A program made the position numbers and the translations under genes. Below, one piece after another: positions 41,978 through 52,152 of a DNA stretch of 64,000 nt; position 1 is the stretch's first letter, and each line of letters starts with the position of its first letter. Origin of the DNA: Paulinella micropora (lineage: Eukaryota; Cercozoa; Imbricatea; Euglyphida; Paulinellidae); assembly GCA_019918135.1 (NCBI GenBank), contig WBZZ01000603.1, positions 177,501-241,500 of the forward strand, given 5' to 3'. The notes below the pieces were generated by a model. That model saw only the letters and a program-made list of their open reading frames with translations. It made no database searches and had not been told where the DNA came from.

Positions 41978-42677
41978 GAGCGCCACGGGGCGACGCCTGC
42001 GACTGTTCTGCCTGGACACTTACTCCCCCCCCTCCCCGAGAGCGGGAGGGGGCTGCCCCCTCCCTCTTCCCCGCTTGCGCGCGTTGTCGTGCACACGCGC
42101 GGGCAGGGTGCCCCCCCCCACCCCTTCCCCACCCCTAAAAGTTCTAAGCAGTGCCCCTCCCCGTCCCCGGGGGAGCGGGGGGGGGGGGGGGGGGGCGGGG
42201 CCCTCCCGGCTGGAGCGGGGCTGCGTGGGGGAAGGGGGCGTGGGAGCGTGCACCCTCCGGCGGGGGTTGCGGGCGTCACGCATTGTCAGTCCCTCTGCTC
42301 CACAATTCTTCCCACTGGCAAAAAGGGACGCCGCACGCTCTCTTCGACTCTGCTATCGTCGCTATTCCTTTTTCATTGTTGTACTTCCGAGTAATTCTGC
42401 ACCTCTTACTACTGTGGCCACTCAAAAGAACAGCTTGAGCTGGCGCAGGAACACTCGGAACCGGCGCGTGCTTCAGGGCCAACGAAAGAGATCTGGTAAA
42501 AGATTCATTCTTGGTACGGAGGACCTCAAAAAAGGGCTCGAGCCAAAAAACAAGATTTCCTGCTAAAAGAAAAAAGCTGGACTTCATTTCTGCCTCTTGT
42601 AATTCTTCTGAGGTACCTTTTTTTTATTGAGAGACCAAACCAACCGCAGACCCCAGACAACGTGGCTAAGCTTCGTA
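41978..42677. other. Intergenic region
   Basis: Contains a G tract at 42174-42197 and a TTTATT at about 42624 (minus-strand AATAAA) that fits the leftward ORF ending at 42678. An open frame on the plus strand (about 42420-42566) is basic and short, and not convincing. Upstream of the SF1 helicase start, a G-rich promoter region is likely. Confidence 0.4.
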
Positions 42678-42955
42678 CTAAGAATTTGAGCGCAGCAAAT
42701 ACTTGGCCGGAAGGCCACGAGCTTCGAAGAATGCTTGTGCGTCCCGGTCACCAGCCCGTGCTAGCCCCAAATTTTTAGTTCGCAGCTCGAACTCGGCCGT
42801 GCCGGCGCGCACTAGTCCGCGGGGCTCGTCCAGTGTGTAAAGGTACAGGTCGTCGCCGAGGACTTCGCCTGCCATCGTAGCCTCCAGCTCGCTCTCAAGC
42901 TCGCGATCTTCCCCGTGACCCCAGGCGTTCTTCTGGACCAGGTACAAGAACCAAT
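42678..42955 (-). CDS. Small unknown ORF downstream of the HNH gene
   Basis: About 90 residues without an ATG at its start (first codon TTG at 42947; two stops lie just upstream). The sequence is acidic in its first half (GEDRELESELEAT) and mixed after (FELRTKNLGLARAGD). The stop is at 42678, followed by AATAAA on the minus strand at about 42624. It may be a separate small gene or the 3' end of the HNH gene displaced by a frameshift. A reading frame through AHWFLYLVQKNAWG is possible. Confidence 0.35.
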
Positions 42956-42963
42956 GCGCCAGT

Positions 42964-44350
42964 CTACATTTCTACTAGGTCATCCAGTGTTATTTCCCTT
43001 GTATATTTCTTTTTGATGTACTTGGCAAAAAGAATGGCGGTGCGTGCTGCCGTAGGACCTGAAAAAAGGGAATGCCCACACACACGCATTAGCCAAAACA
43101 AAAAGAAATATGCAAGCGAACAAGTTACCAATGTACTGGGCCTTGGCCGGCATCCACCACGACGCAAATTTTTGATAAAACATTTCTGGCATCAGAGCGT
43201 AGTTTCGGGGGTGGTCGGCTCCGCCAAGGGAGTCTGGAATAATATGATCGATGTGGAACGGGACCTTGCGCACGCCACCTTTGTCGAAGTAATCGCGGAA
43301 GTAAATGCTTTTTCGGTGTTCAAAGACCCAGGCACGCGCCTGTGCCCTCGTCATAAAATGTTTGGTGTTGGTCAGCGGCTTGATAAACCCGAGGTACACG
43401 GGCGGTGGCTCAATCTCGTGCGCTGGATGGATCTTGCGCATCTCCGCAATCATTTGATTCAGGTGCTTCCTGCCATTAGAAGGCGTGATATCACTGCCGT
43501 CCCAGTCGATCTTCTGTGGACCTGACGATGCCGGCTGCGGTTTCTCGGGCACAGTGGCGCCTCCGGTCTCGGGCGACACTGCTGCCTCTGGAGGGCTTGC
43601 ATCGATGGTGGCTTGCGGCAGAAGTTTAGGACGCTTTGCCGCAGGCTCCTGCAGGAGGTCGGGCTGCTGCTCACGCCGTTGAAATTGCTCGTGCTCAGGT
43701 GCAGGCAGTGTCGCGGCCTGGGTGTGGATTGGAGGGCTTGCATCGATGGTGGCTCGCGGCAGAAGTTTAGGACGCTTTGCCGCAGGCTCCTGCAGGAGGT
43801 CGGGCTGCTGCTCGCGCCGTTGAAATTGCTCGTGCTCAGGTGCAGGCAATGTCGCGGCCTGGGTGTGGATTGCAGTATGTTTGCTTGTAGTTTCTGGAAG
43901 CGACGGCTTGGGTGACTCGTTGTATACCATTGGTAAACCCACCATTGCACTCGACGCTATTGTAATCATATATGCTCGCAGATCCTTGCAGCGCGGGTGG
44001 TCTAATTGGCTTAGAATAGTCAAAAGCCCTTGAGAGTTTGTGCAAGGCACTCCTCGTTGCATGCCTTCCTCTACCTCTTGCACTGGTGTCACCTCGCACT
44101 TGCCAGCCAGCGCGGTTCGGTATGGAAATACAAAGAACTTCAGTTGAAAACGTTGAGTGCCATTCACTCTCCAAATTTTGTCTTTCACCTGGGACCACTT
44201 CTTCCTGGCGCAAGTTTTGGAACACTCAGTAAAAATGGAAATCGCGTCGGAAATGCACAAGAATCCATCCGCGCCGCGCCGGACGTTGGCGAAATCGCCT
44301 GGTGAAAGTGAAAGTGCCATAACCAACTCTTTTTCGTCAAAAACGTGCAT
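42964..44350 (-). CDS. HNH endonuclease with internal 141-bp duplication, one frameshift
   Basis: ATG 44350 starts MHVFDEKELVMALSL. The N-terminal 120 residues resemble a viral Bro/KilA-type DNA-binding region (GFLCISDAISIF), but this is tentative. A 47-residue linker (IHTQAATLPAPEH to ATIDASPP) is present twice, encoded by two 141-bp units at 43593-43874 with only about five base differences. The HNH core is VPFHIDHIIPDSLGG and HPRNYALMPEMF. The frame then shifts near 43120 into AILFAKYIKKKY and stops at TAG 42964. HNH enzymes nick or cut DNA using a metal-bound histidine. It could be a homing-type or virus-encoded nuclease. Confidence 0.7.
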
Positions 44351-44852
44351 TGGATCTCTACTACCACCTGAGGCCAGTAGTGCCGCTGCGTCGGTGGCGA
44401 CCGTCGAGGGGGCTACGTTGGTCGCCTCCAGCCTGTCAATGTTTCGTTGTCGGCTCTATTGTGGTTCTGGCAGTACGTCCGATAGTGGGCGGGCAAAAGA
44501 GATCACCAACAAGGTGACACAAGGAAGCCTGGGGGGCCTGCACAATGTTCGGCCGTGGGGACGGACAAGGGACAAGGGAGAGGGGAGAAGGGAGAGAGGC
44601 GAGGGGAGGGGAGGAAGCAAAAAGGATATCCGGCCGAACGAATATAGCCACCCGGCCTGGAGAATCCCGGTTGTCCCATGCCACCACTGGCCGTTCGTCA
44701 CTCTCGGTGTCACGGGGGGTGGGCGCACACCTCGGTGTGCCTAGGTGGGGGAGGAGAGACTAACCTCTGTGTGCCTAGGTGAGGGGAAGGGGAGGCAAAC
44801 CTCCTCCCCACTCCGTTCCAAAGGGGTAAGAGGGGTGGGGCCTCCCTGCCGG

Positions 44853-44894
<42 letters not shown>

Positions 44895-45080
44895 GGGGGG
44901 GGGGGGGGGGGGGGGGGGGTTGGCGCCCATCCTCCCAAGGGAAGGGAGGCGCCCGGGGCGGGCACTGTCCCCGCTCCCGGCGCCAGCCACGCGCGGGGGA
45001 GGACAAGCGCCGTGTCGTAACAGAGTTTGCGACTGCAGCTGCCGAGGGCTTGAATACTCATTGACGAGTCCTTGCGCCCT
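44351..45080. other. Intergenic region with a very long G tract
   Basis: G homopolymers interrupted by a single A run from 44854 to 44919 (more than 60 G). A duplicated segment CCTCGGTGTGCCTAGGTG / CCTCTGTGTGCCTAGGTG lies at 44730-44785. ORFs here are low complexity. No gene is supported. Confidence 0.6.
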
Positions 45081-46972
45081 TTATCGCTCCCATTGCAGCT
45101 CTGCTATTTCTTCTTGATGCATTAATAGCTTGAGCTCTGGCGCATGATCCTCCGCGCCCTGAGAATTCAGCCAGGTTCTCCACTCGCTACTCCAAACTAA
45201 ATAATGATCATAGAGCGGTTTGTAGGTGCGCTTCCCGCCTGTCTTCACCTGCTGCACCAGTAGACTCGCTAGGTGGCACATTTCTTCTAAATTATCGTTC
45301 CACTTCTTTTGCTCCTGCTTCAACACTTCCAGACGAGGGCCTTCTCTTTGTGATAGTTTAGCCCACCATGCATCAGAATCTTTCTTTGCGCCCCCTTCCG
45401 CCTTTGCCAGAAAAAGTGTCTGCTTGTTATATTTGCCGTCCGTAGTTGTACCTTTCCCGGTTCCTTTGCGCGGGGCTTTATCAAAATATAGGTGGATGGT
45501 GTGAATGAGTTTTAGTGGTGATTCCTTGATAGCTGTTATGTGAAGTGCCGACATACTCTGTTGCAGACGATCGCAGGCTGTCCGCTTCTTCGCCAGCTTT
45601 GACTCGACATCCTTCAGCTTTGCCGTGGTGGCGGCCCAGCGCCTCCCGACCAACACAAGCGCCGTCAGAAAGGCTCCCACCTCAGCGACCAACTTGTTAT
45701 CATTCCATGTCTGTGCTGGCAAGCGCTCGGCGATTTCGTTTGCTCCGCGGAAGCGTAGCCAACCAATCCCGAGGTTGGCGGGCTCCTCTAGAAAGGCCTT
45801 CCCTCGCGCAAATCCGTGATCCGACCTGTCGAGTCGGAAATGGCGAGGCTGCTTGAGCGCCGTCTGGCTCAGATTGCCGGCCGCCCCGAACAAGCAGCAG
45901 CCCCCCCACCCTGAGCGCCCCGCAGCTCTTGCGACCACCACTTTGCGACCACCCGCAAGTTCGGAGTATTTTGGATTGTGGGGGGCTGTCCCGTAAGTCC
46001 CAACGAGCCCTCTAGGTTAGTCCACAACACGTCAAAGTACGTGAACGGAAGTAACCCCAGACTACTCGCCGTGAGGCTCAGCAGGTTAGCGAGGTTGACG
46101 GCCTGGGGATGCTCCGCAGCACTCGGGCCTGAGTCCCCCCGGCCCCAATCTGCCTGAAATACCTAGGTCTCACGTTGCCCAGCACGAGCGACTTGCTTGT
46201 GTTACAAAAGATCGTGTCCGCTGGCGCCCAGTTAGCAAGCATGGCTTTCATAGCCGCCAGTGCTTTCAACAGCCTGTCGACAAACGCCGTAAACCGCTGG
46301 ATTCCCACCCCGGGCAGCGCTTCTGCTGCGTATGCCAGTAAATCGGTCTCCTCGTGGGGCCCACGGCCAGGGGTGAAGGCCATCGCGATCCAATGGTTCG
46401 GGGCACTGTCCATGGCTCTCCCGTTCCCGTTCGAGGGCGCCGAGGAGGGTGCCTCCTTGATATTGAGGCAGCCGTAGACTTCAGGCGCCAGCCCCTGTTG
46501 TTGGAAGTGGTCTTGTAGTTGTAAGCTGTTGATCAAGTCTGCGACCAACGGCGCCGCCTCGCCTTCGGTCTGCAGTTTCTGCAGACACGAGCCCCCCTGC
46601 CCGGTCCCGACGGACAACGCGAGGCGATCAGGCCAGTTTCGCCCCAGGCCGTACAGGCTGGCTAGGTCTTGCTGGGCGATAACCAGGCAGCGAATGTTTG
46701 TAGGCCAGACTTTCTTCATTGCAGCAGCCAGATCAGTGTTTCGGAGCGCAAGAAGCCTGGGGGCTAGGCCGGAATCGTCCTCGCGCGATTTGTGCTCTTC
46801 CATTCAAGGGAGTCCACCCTTCGAGCAGAGGTTCTACTGCTTCGGCCGATTGGTTTGGTAGTACGCCGGCCTCTCTTTGGTGCTGCTGGCATATTCTCTT
46901 TAGCAGGCCGATCAGCTGCACGACGTGTCCGCGCTCAGCCTGCACTCTAGCTCGTTTGGTCGGTGGATCCAT
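45081..46972 (-). CDS. Unknown protein of about 630 residues, three frameshifts
   Basis: Starts at ATG 46972 (MDPPTKRARVQAERG). Frame changes near 46800, 46110 and 45900 join four coding pieces that end and begin almost together. Recognisable stretches are a basic N terminus, NTDLAAAMKKVWPTNIR, VYGCLNIKEA, HWIAMAFTPGRGPHE, FCNTSKSLVLGNVRP, LGLLPFTYFDVLWTNLEG, then a coiled coil (TAKLKDVESKLAKKR) and a C-terminal domain to LQWER. No family is recognised. The size and mixed composition could suit a virion protein, but nothing shows this directly. Confidence 0.45.
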
Positions 46973-47099
46973 GGCAAATAATCTTCGCGGGGAAGAAGGG
47001 CCTTTTAACAATGGAGACGAACTTGTTTTCCATCCTTTGCTGAGGGAAGGGGGAGAAGGGAAAATGAGGGAAAGAACCGCAGGGGGTAAAGAGGTGGGA

Positions 47100-47245
47100 G
47101 GGGGGGGGGGGGGTGTGCGATGACAATGCAGGAGGGGGGATGCCCCCCCCCCCGCCCCTATAACGCAAGCGTCATTCAAACAGATTTGTTTTTTTTTCTC
47201 TTCCTCCTACCCCGTCCCACCCCCCCCCCCCACCCCCCCCCCCCC
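47100..47245. repeat. G and C homopolymer cluster upstream of divergent genes
   Basis: G run at 47099-47113, C runs at 47145-47154, 47220-47230 and 47232-47244. It lies in the gap between the divergent genes starting at 46972 and 47316. Confidence 0.6.
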
Positions 47246-47315
47246 TGTGAGCTTTTGGCACTGTTAATCAAGACAGACAGGAAAAGAGCGGAGGATACCA
47301 GACGAGGTTCACATC

Positions 47316-48295
47316 ATGTCGCGCGACAAGAGACGCAAGCTTGCGCAAGAAGACAAGGGCGGGGGCGGCGCGTCGACGGGCGAACGAGAAAGTGATTTGC
47401 GGCTCCTCTGCGGTCAGCTCTGGGTGCCGAGCGACGACGCGCGCTATGATGCCTTTTTGGCTCTGCCCTGGGCGACCAAGCAAGACTATATCTTGACCTG
47501 CGCGCGAATGGTCGAAACGCTCTCCCAGCGCGAGCAGTGGCAGGAACCCGCGTGGGCTGAACAGCTCAGAGGGCGGGTCGAATCATTAAAGCCTCGTTGT
47601 CCGAGGTACGTAAAAATCCTAGAGACAACGGTCGCTTGCATGAAATGAACGTCGCCCGGGCGCTCGATCGCGTCTGCAGGTCCTGGGGCGGAGATCTCTC
47701 GGGGGTTCACGTGGTGGACACAGCCGCGCGCGTTCACAGCGGAGGCGCGGATCTGACAGTGCAGGGGCTTTTTAAAGGCGCGGTCCGCGAGGTCTGGCTA
47801 GAGCTCAAATCCAACAGCGCCAACACACTCGTCGGAACAGCTGCCCTCGAGGCTCTCCTAGCCAAGGTCGCAGCAGCACCGGAAAGCGGGCCCCTGACGG
47901 GTGCTGTGCTGTGTGCACAGGGCGCAGTTGCCAGGTGCAGTTCGTTGCCTGAGGTTTACTGGGCTGGCCCGCGCCCTATCATCGTGTTGTCACACCTAGG
48001 CAATGAGAGCCCCTGCCCCGATCTGCTCGTGTTGGTAGTCAGGTTTCTGCTTGTGTCGTTGCGGGCTGAAACGGCAGAGGCAGGAGCAGATAGCTGTGCA
48101 GGCCCGAAGAAGCCCCAGCAGGAAGATCGGGTAAATACTATTAGCTTTATGCAAAAGCTGCGTGACGTGAGCGCCATAATTGCTAAACAATCCTCCAGCT
48201 TGAGGTTAGCCGAGAAGCACGTTCAGGCCGCGCGCAAGGCAGGAGAGGGGTTGTTGGGGGAACTGCAAGTGTTTTTAAGCCCGATCGATGAATGA
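47316..48295 (+). CDS. Probable PD-(D/E)XK nuclease-like protein, one frameshift
   Basis: ATG 47316 (MSRDKRRKLAQED) opens a frame to about 47600, after which a one-base change leads into ASLSEVRKNPRDNGRLHE and on to 48295. The total is about 325 residues. The second piece contains GGADLTVQG followed by REVWLELKSN, which fits the D-x(n)-E-x-K core of restriction-endonuclease-fold enzymes. No fold-wide match can be shown from sequence alone. The C terminus is helical. ATTAAA lies about 25 bases after the stop, within a palindromic TTTTTAATTAAAA shared with the convergent zinc-finger gene. Confidence 0.5.
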
Positions 48296-48317
48296 AACAG
48301 CAGAGGAAACGGACTGT

Positions 48318-48342
48318 TTGTTTTTAATTAAAAGTTAGTTTT
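48318..48342. terminator. Two-way poly(A) signal
   Basis: TTTTTAATTAAAAG lies between the stops of the nuclease-like gene (48295) and the zinc-finger gene (48335) and reads ATTAAA on both strands. It sits exactly where both convergent transcripts should end. Confidence 0.5.
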
Positions 48343-49159
48343 TGTTTAACACTGGCTGCACTACACAGTCGCAAGCAAAAGACGTCATTGTCAAATCCCC
48401 GTCGACGACGTTCGGGCTGCCGTACAAGCTCCGGGGGGGCGTGTCGCCCGTGTGCTCACGGCGCTTGTGTATGGTGAGTCCGCTAGCTGTCACGAATCTC
48501 TTGCGGCATTCATCGCAGGCGTAAGGCTTCTCGTGCGCATGGCGCTTGTGCTGTACCAGTTTGCTGGCCGTCGTGAACTTTCTGTCGCACCTGCCGAAGT
48601 CGTAAGGCCTCTCGCTCCTGTGCGCACGGCGCTTGTGCCTTGTGAGCTCGCCAAGTTCTGCGAACCTTCTATTACACTGGTCGCAGGCGTAAGGCTTCTC
48701 GCCCGTGTGCACACGGCGCTTGTGCTGTGTCAGATTGCTAGATGTCGTAAACTTACTGTAACATTCATCGCAGCCGTAAGGCCTTTCGCCCGTATGCACG
48801 CGCTTGTGCACGGTGAGATGGCTAGATTGCGCAAACTTGCTATCGCACTGGTTGCAGGCGTAAGGCCTCTCGCCCGTGTGCACGCGCTTGTGATTGGTGA
48901 GCTCGCCAGATCCCACAAACCTGCTGTTGCACTCGTCACAAGAGTAAGGCTTCTCGCCCGTGTGTGCACGGCGCTTGTGATCCGTGAGCTCGCCAGACCC
49001 TACAAACCTGCTGTCGCACTCTTCGCAGGCATAGGGCTTCTCGCCCGTGTGCGCGCGGCGCTCGTGTTCTGCGAGATTGCCAGAATTCGCAAACTTTCTG
49101 GCGCACCAGTCGCAAGCGTGATGCTTTCCGCCGGGTGCGGCCTGCCTTCTTGACCGCAT
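48335..49159 (-). CDS. C2H2 zinc-finger protein, eight fingers, one defective
   Basis: Intact frame; ATG at 49159 (MRSRRQAAPGGKHH). Eight Krueppel-type fingers in tandem, most with the standard HTGEKPY or HTGERPY linker. The finger at about residues 185-207 reads DFGRCDRKF, so the first cysteine is replaced by phenylalanine and this finger probably does not hold zinc. Finger tips vary (SGNLAEH, SGELTDH, SSHLTVH, SSNLTQH, LGELTRH, ASKLVQH, ASGLTIH), suggesting recognition of a long DNA site. Such arrays are typical of animals, so this looks like a captured host gene. It may regulate viral or host transcription. Confidence 0.9.
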   Translation of the reverse strand: MRSRRQAAPGGKHHACDWCARKFANSGNLAEHERRAHTGEKPYACEECDSRFVGSGELTDHKRRAHTGEKPYSCDECNSRFVGSGELTNHKRVHTGERPYACNQCDSKFAQSSHLTVHKRVHTGERPYGCDECYSKFTTSSNLTQHKRRVHTGEKPYACDQCNRRFAELGELTRHKRRAHRSERPYDFGRCDRKFTTASKLVQHKRHAHEKPYACDECRKRFVTASGLTIHKRREHTGDTPPRSLYGSPNVVDGDLTMTSFACDCVVQPVLNKN

Positions 49160-49331
49160 CCTTTGTCTCTTGGCCTCCTTTTCCTTTGTGTTGAGTTGCA
49201 GCAGAAAGTCGGGGGGGGGGGGGGGTTCCAACAGAGTGAAAAGGAAAGATAGGGAGGTGAGTGCAGGGAGGAGGCCCCCCCCCCCCACCCCCTCTTTCTT
49301 TCTCTCGGACAGGGCTGTGGAGCCAAGCTAA

Positions 49332-49605
49332 CCCATCCCCTATCTCTTATCCTGCAAAGAGGAGCGCGGACTGGACACCACGGCTTCGCCTTCTTTTGGC
49401 GCACTGCAGCCGCAATTTCTGCAGCGGCTCAGTTCATCTCCGCTACAGAATTTGAAGCAAATAGTTTGCAAATATCGCGGCAAAAGAAAACAAAAGTTGT
49501 TCAAACGCGTGATGAACTTGGAGGATCTGCGCAAGGAAATAAAAGCGTGGTGCACCAAGACGGCAAAGGATTATGAACAGTATGATTATTATGTAGAGTA
49601 TTAAG
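49332..49605 (+). CDS. Possible small gene ending at a shared poly(A) signal
   Basis: An open frame of about 90 codons lies between an in-frame stop at about 49329 and TAA at 49603-49605. It has no ATG until MNLEDLRKEIKAW near the end. The sequence is basic in the middle (KYRGKRKQKLFKR) and acidic/aromatic at the C terminus (YEQYDYYVEY). A poly(A) signal follows immediately. It could be the last exon of a spliced gene, a frame whose start has been lost, or chance. Confidence 0.3.
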
Positions 49606-49614
49606 ACTTTGTCT

Positions 49615-49642
49615 AGATTTTTTATTAATAAAAAAAAAATCT
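49615..49642. terminator. Two-way poly(A) signal TTTATTAATAAA
   Basis: The palindrome-like TTTATTAATAAA (about 49619-49631) gives AATAAA on both strands. It lies 15 bases past the plus-strand stop at 49605 and 45 bases past the minus-strand SKP1 stop at 49677. Confidence 0.65.
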
Positions 49643-49676
49643 TTCCCGGCCAGGGCTATGTTTGCTCTTGCTCGGC

Positions 49677-50219
49677 CTAGCGGTTCTCGGCGCGGACGGC
49701 CTCTTCTTCTTCTGGAGTGAAATCGTTTTGGATATTAAAGGTCTCGCGTATCTGTTCGGTTGTTTTGCCTTTGATCATTGTCGCAACCTTGGCGCACGTC
49801 AGGTCGAGCAGAGGCTTGATGTCCATGTAGTTGGCGGCCAATATCAAGTCAAAGAGAGTCTGCTGATCAACATCGACGAATTTTGCGTCCCATTCGCCGA
49901 CTATCTCTGTCAGATTAGCGCTCTTGAGCGGCTTTTCGATCTCCAGCGTCTCAACATCAGCTGCGTGATGCTTCAGGTACTCAACAACACGGGACAGGGT
50001 GTCGCCCTTGACCGCTGGCAGAGGAATGATTGACACTTCTTTATCTTCCTCAACCATTGTTTTGACCAGCTGAGACTTTAGGGCCGCTTTTTTGGACACT
50101 GGAAACAACTTTTCGTATTGGGACTTCAACTCCAAATCTTTGTCGTCCTCTCCTTCGCCGTCCAAACCCGTGACGGCCGGCTTCTTTTTTCCTTTTTCCT
50201 TGGGCGGCGACTGAGACAT
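49677..50219 (-). CDS. SKP1 homologue lacking the terminal tryptophan segment
   Basis: Intact 180-residue frame from ATG 50219. After a charged N-terminal extension of about 28 residues comes the SKP1 fold: a BTB/POZ-like part (KSQYEKLFPVSKKAA, then IIPLPAVKGDTLSRVVEYLKHH) and the C-terminal dimerisation/F-box part (DQQTLFDLILAANYMDIKPLLDL and IRETFNIQNDFTPEEEEAVRAEN). The protein ends ENR-stop, where cellular SKP1 goes on with a Trp-Cys tail that helps grip F-box proteins. SKP1 links CUL1 to F-box receptors in SCF ubiquitin ligases. A viral copy could redirect or block SCF. Origin by capture from a host mRNA is likely because there is no intron. Confidence 0.92.
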   Translation of the reverse strand: MSQSPPKEKGKKKPAVTGLDGEGEDDKDLELKSQYEKLFPVSKKAALKSQLVKTMVEEDKEVSIIPLPAVKGDTLSRVVEYLKHHAADVETLEIEKPLKSANLTEIVGEWDAKFVDVDQQTLFDLILAANYMDIKPLLDLTCAKVATMIKGKTTEQIRETFNIQNDFTPEEEEAVRAENR

Positions 50220-50816
50220 CGTTACAGAATTTGGTCGTCGGTAGGGCGGATAAGGGGATGTGAAAAGAGAGGTGCGTGGAGGGAAGGAGAGAAAAGGAAG
50301 GGAGGGTGGCTAAGAGAGCTGTCGGTATGTTTTGGAAAAAGATCGAGAGGATAAAAGCCAAAAGAATGTGCTACAAAAAAAGGTGCTGAGAAGAGAGGAG
50401 TGGTACCAGAGGGGCGGGGTGCCCCCCCCCCCCTCCTTATCCTTAGGGAAAATTGGGGGAGGGGGGGGGAGGGCGCGTGCAGCCCCCGAATGCGTAGCCC
50501 CCCCCCCCCCCCTCTCTCTCTCCTCCCTTCTTGTTCCCCGCAAGAACTTTATCCTAGGTTTTATAATAGATTGTAAGCTGGCTACAACTTACTCGCACAC
50601 ACCCACACACGGACATGTTTCGACGGAAGAAACGCTCCTCAGTGCATTGCGCGATCCATTCTCGGCCTGCAGAAGGCAATCTGGGCAAGAGTTTTTCGGT
50701 ACAAGGGACTGGCAGGCGGTGTTCACGAGCACCCCGCCTGCGTGTGGGGAGGGGGTTTTGCAACAAAATTAGCGGCAGGTAGGGCAAATAGTTTTCTCAT
50801 AAAACTGAATACAATC
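50220..50816. other. Divergent intergenic region
   Basis: Homopolymers (C at 50420-50431; G at 50461-50469; C at 50501-50512) and a purine-rich stretch (50260-50400) lie between SKP1 and the rightward gene at 50817. A short ORF at 50600-50770 is not convincing. The promoters of both genes should be here. Confidence 0.45.
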
Positions 50817-52129
50817 ATGAAATACGAGAAAATTCCAAGCAAAAAACCCCATTTGTGGAACTTGGAAGAAAAGGAACCCATATCAGACTTGGGACAAGAA
50901 TTTGTGAACCTGGCTGACCCAAGCCTGATTCCCGAAACTAAGGACGCGGATTTGGACTTTTATGTAGCAACCTGCAAACACGAAGACCTCGCTAAGCTTA
51001 TCCACCGGAAGGGCGAATGGAGCTCTGCAGGCACTTTTGTGCATACGGACTTTGTAATGCTCAAAGAAATATCAACGTTATACAAAGCAGAGCCTGCAAC
51101 GGAAGAAATCGATAACGTGTTTTGGGAGCTTGAAGTGCGACACATTCTTTACAAACAGACAAAGGGATTTATATCACCGGCTGCGCGCCTTCGCCTCCTA
51201 CTTTGAAAAACTACGCTAAAAAAAAGGATCCCGTCTACTACATCTGCCTGCCCGTAGCAGGCGCGGACTTCTGCTTTTCAGATCCGGTCGTCTCGGATCA
51301 GGTTTGCCGGCAATTTTTACAGAACCTTGCCCAGGAGAGAGACGTGTTGAGCAGAGAACACTTGCTCTATCTGGACACGCGCGGGCGCCACTATGTCTAC
51401 AACGAGGAGACCAAAGCGGTCCGCTGTGCAGACTGGGACCACACGCGCATGATTCACATCAAACCTGTATGTGTCGATGCTAGACGAAGATCAGATCAAG
51501 TGCATTCTTTTCTGGAAGAGTTGCAAAAGTCACGGAGCAAGAATCCGAGTGTAAGTGCTGTAGTCAGGTTTACCAACGCAATCAGTTTTTACTGTGGCTG
51601 GTGTTGGGAGGAAGACAATGTCAGCTCCCTGTGGTTGCAAGTAGCCAAGTCGTTACAACAAGAAGTTATAGACTCAGACAAATCTGGGGCAAAAGGGAAG
51701 CAGGCTCAAGTGTGTGCGTTATGGTGCGCAGACCTTATGCTACAGGGAAGAGACAGCCCTTTTTTAGTTTGGTACAGTTATCTGCCGTCTAGCAAAGCTG
51801 AGTGGACCACAGAAAATGCTACGTGGGCAGAAAAAAATTGTCCAACACTTAGAAAACGGGGCTTGCTAAGGACAAGAATCAGCGATGGGAAGAAGGAATA
51901 CACGCACACACTCGTGCCCTACACCACGACCGAGGATGGGGTTAAGATTACAAACCTAAATTTGAATAAGGCAATTGCAGTAATGCAAAAGAATGCACAC
52001 ATGAATGATGTTGAAAGACATAGCGAATTGTGTTATTTGGCACTGGAGATGTGCAAGTTGGTGCTTAAGCATATGGAGGCTACAATACAGGAAATCTCTG
52101 AAGCAATTGCAGACCCCGACAAGACATAA
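50817..52129 (+). CDS. Unknown protein of about 435 residues, one frameshift
   Basis: Starts at ATG 50817 (MKYEKIPSKKPHLWN) and runs to a stop at 51204-51206; the frame changes at CTTTGAAAAAC and resumes as KNYAKKKDPVYYICLP, continuing to 52129. The protein is less GC-biased than its neighbours and rich in Lys/Glu. Visible stretches are DLGQEFVNLADP, YLDTRGRHYVYN, ISFYCGWCWEED and LALEMCKLVLKHMEA. No family is recognised. ATTAAA follows the stop closely, within a signal shared with the convergent GTPase gene. Confidence 0.5.
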
Positions 52130-52131
52130 CT

Positions 52132-52152
52132 GTTTTTTTTAATGATTAAAAC
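52132..52152. terminator. Two-way poly(A) signal
   Basis: TTTTTTTTAATGATTAAAAC lies between the stops at 52129 (plus) and 52146 (minus) and gives ATTAAA on each strand. The convergent genes are only 16 bases apart, so they must overlap in their 3' ends. Confidence 0.5.
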
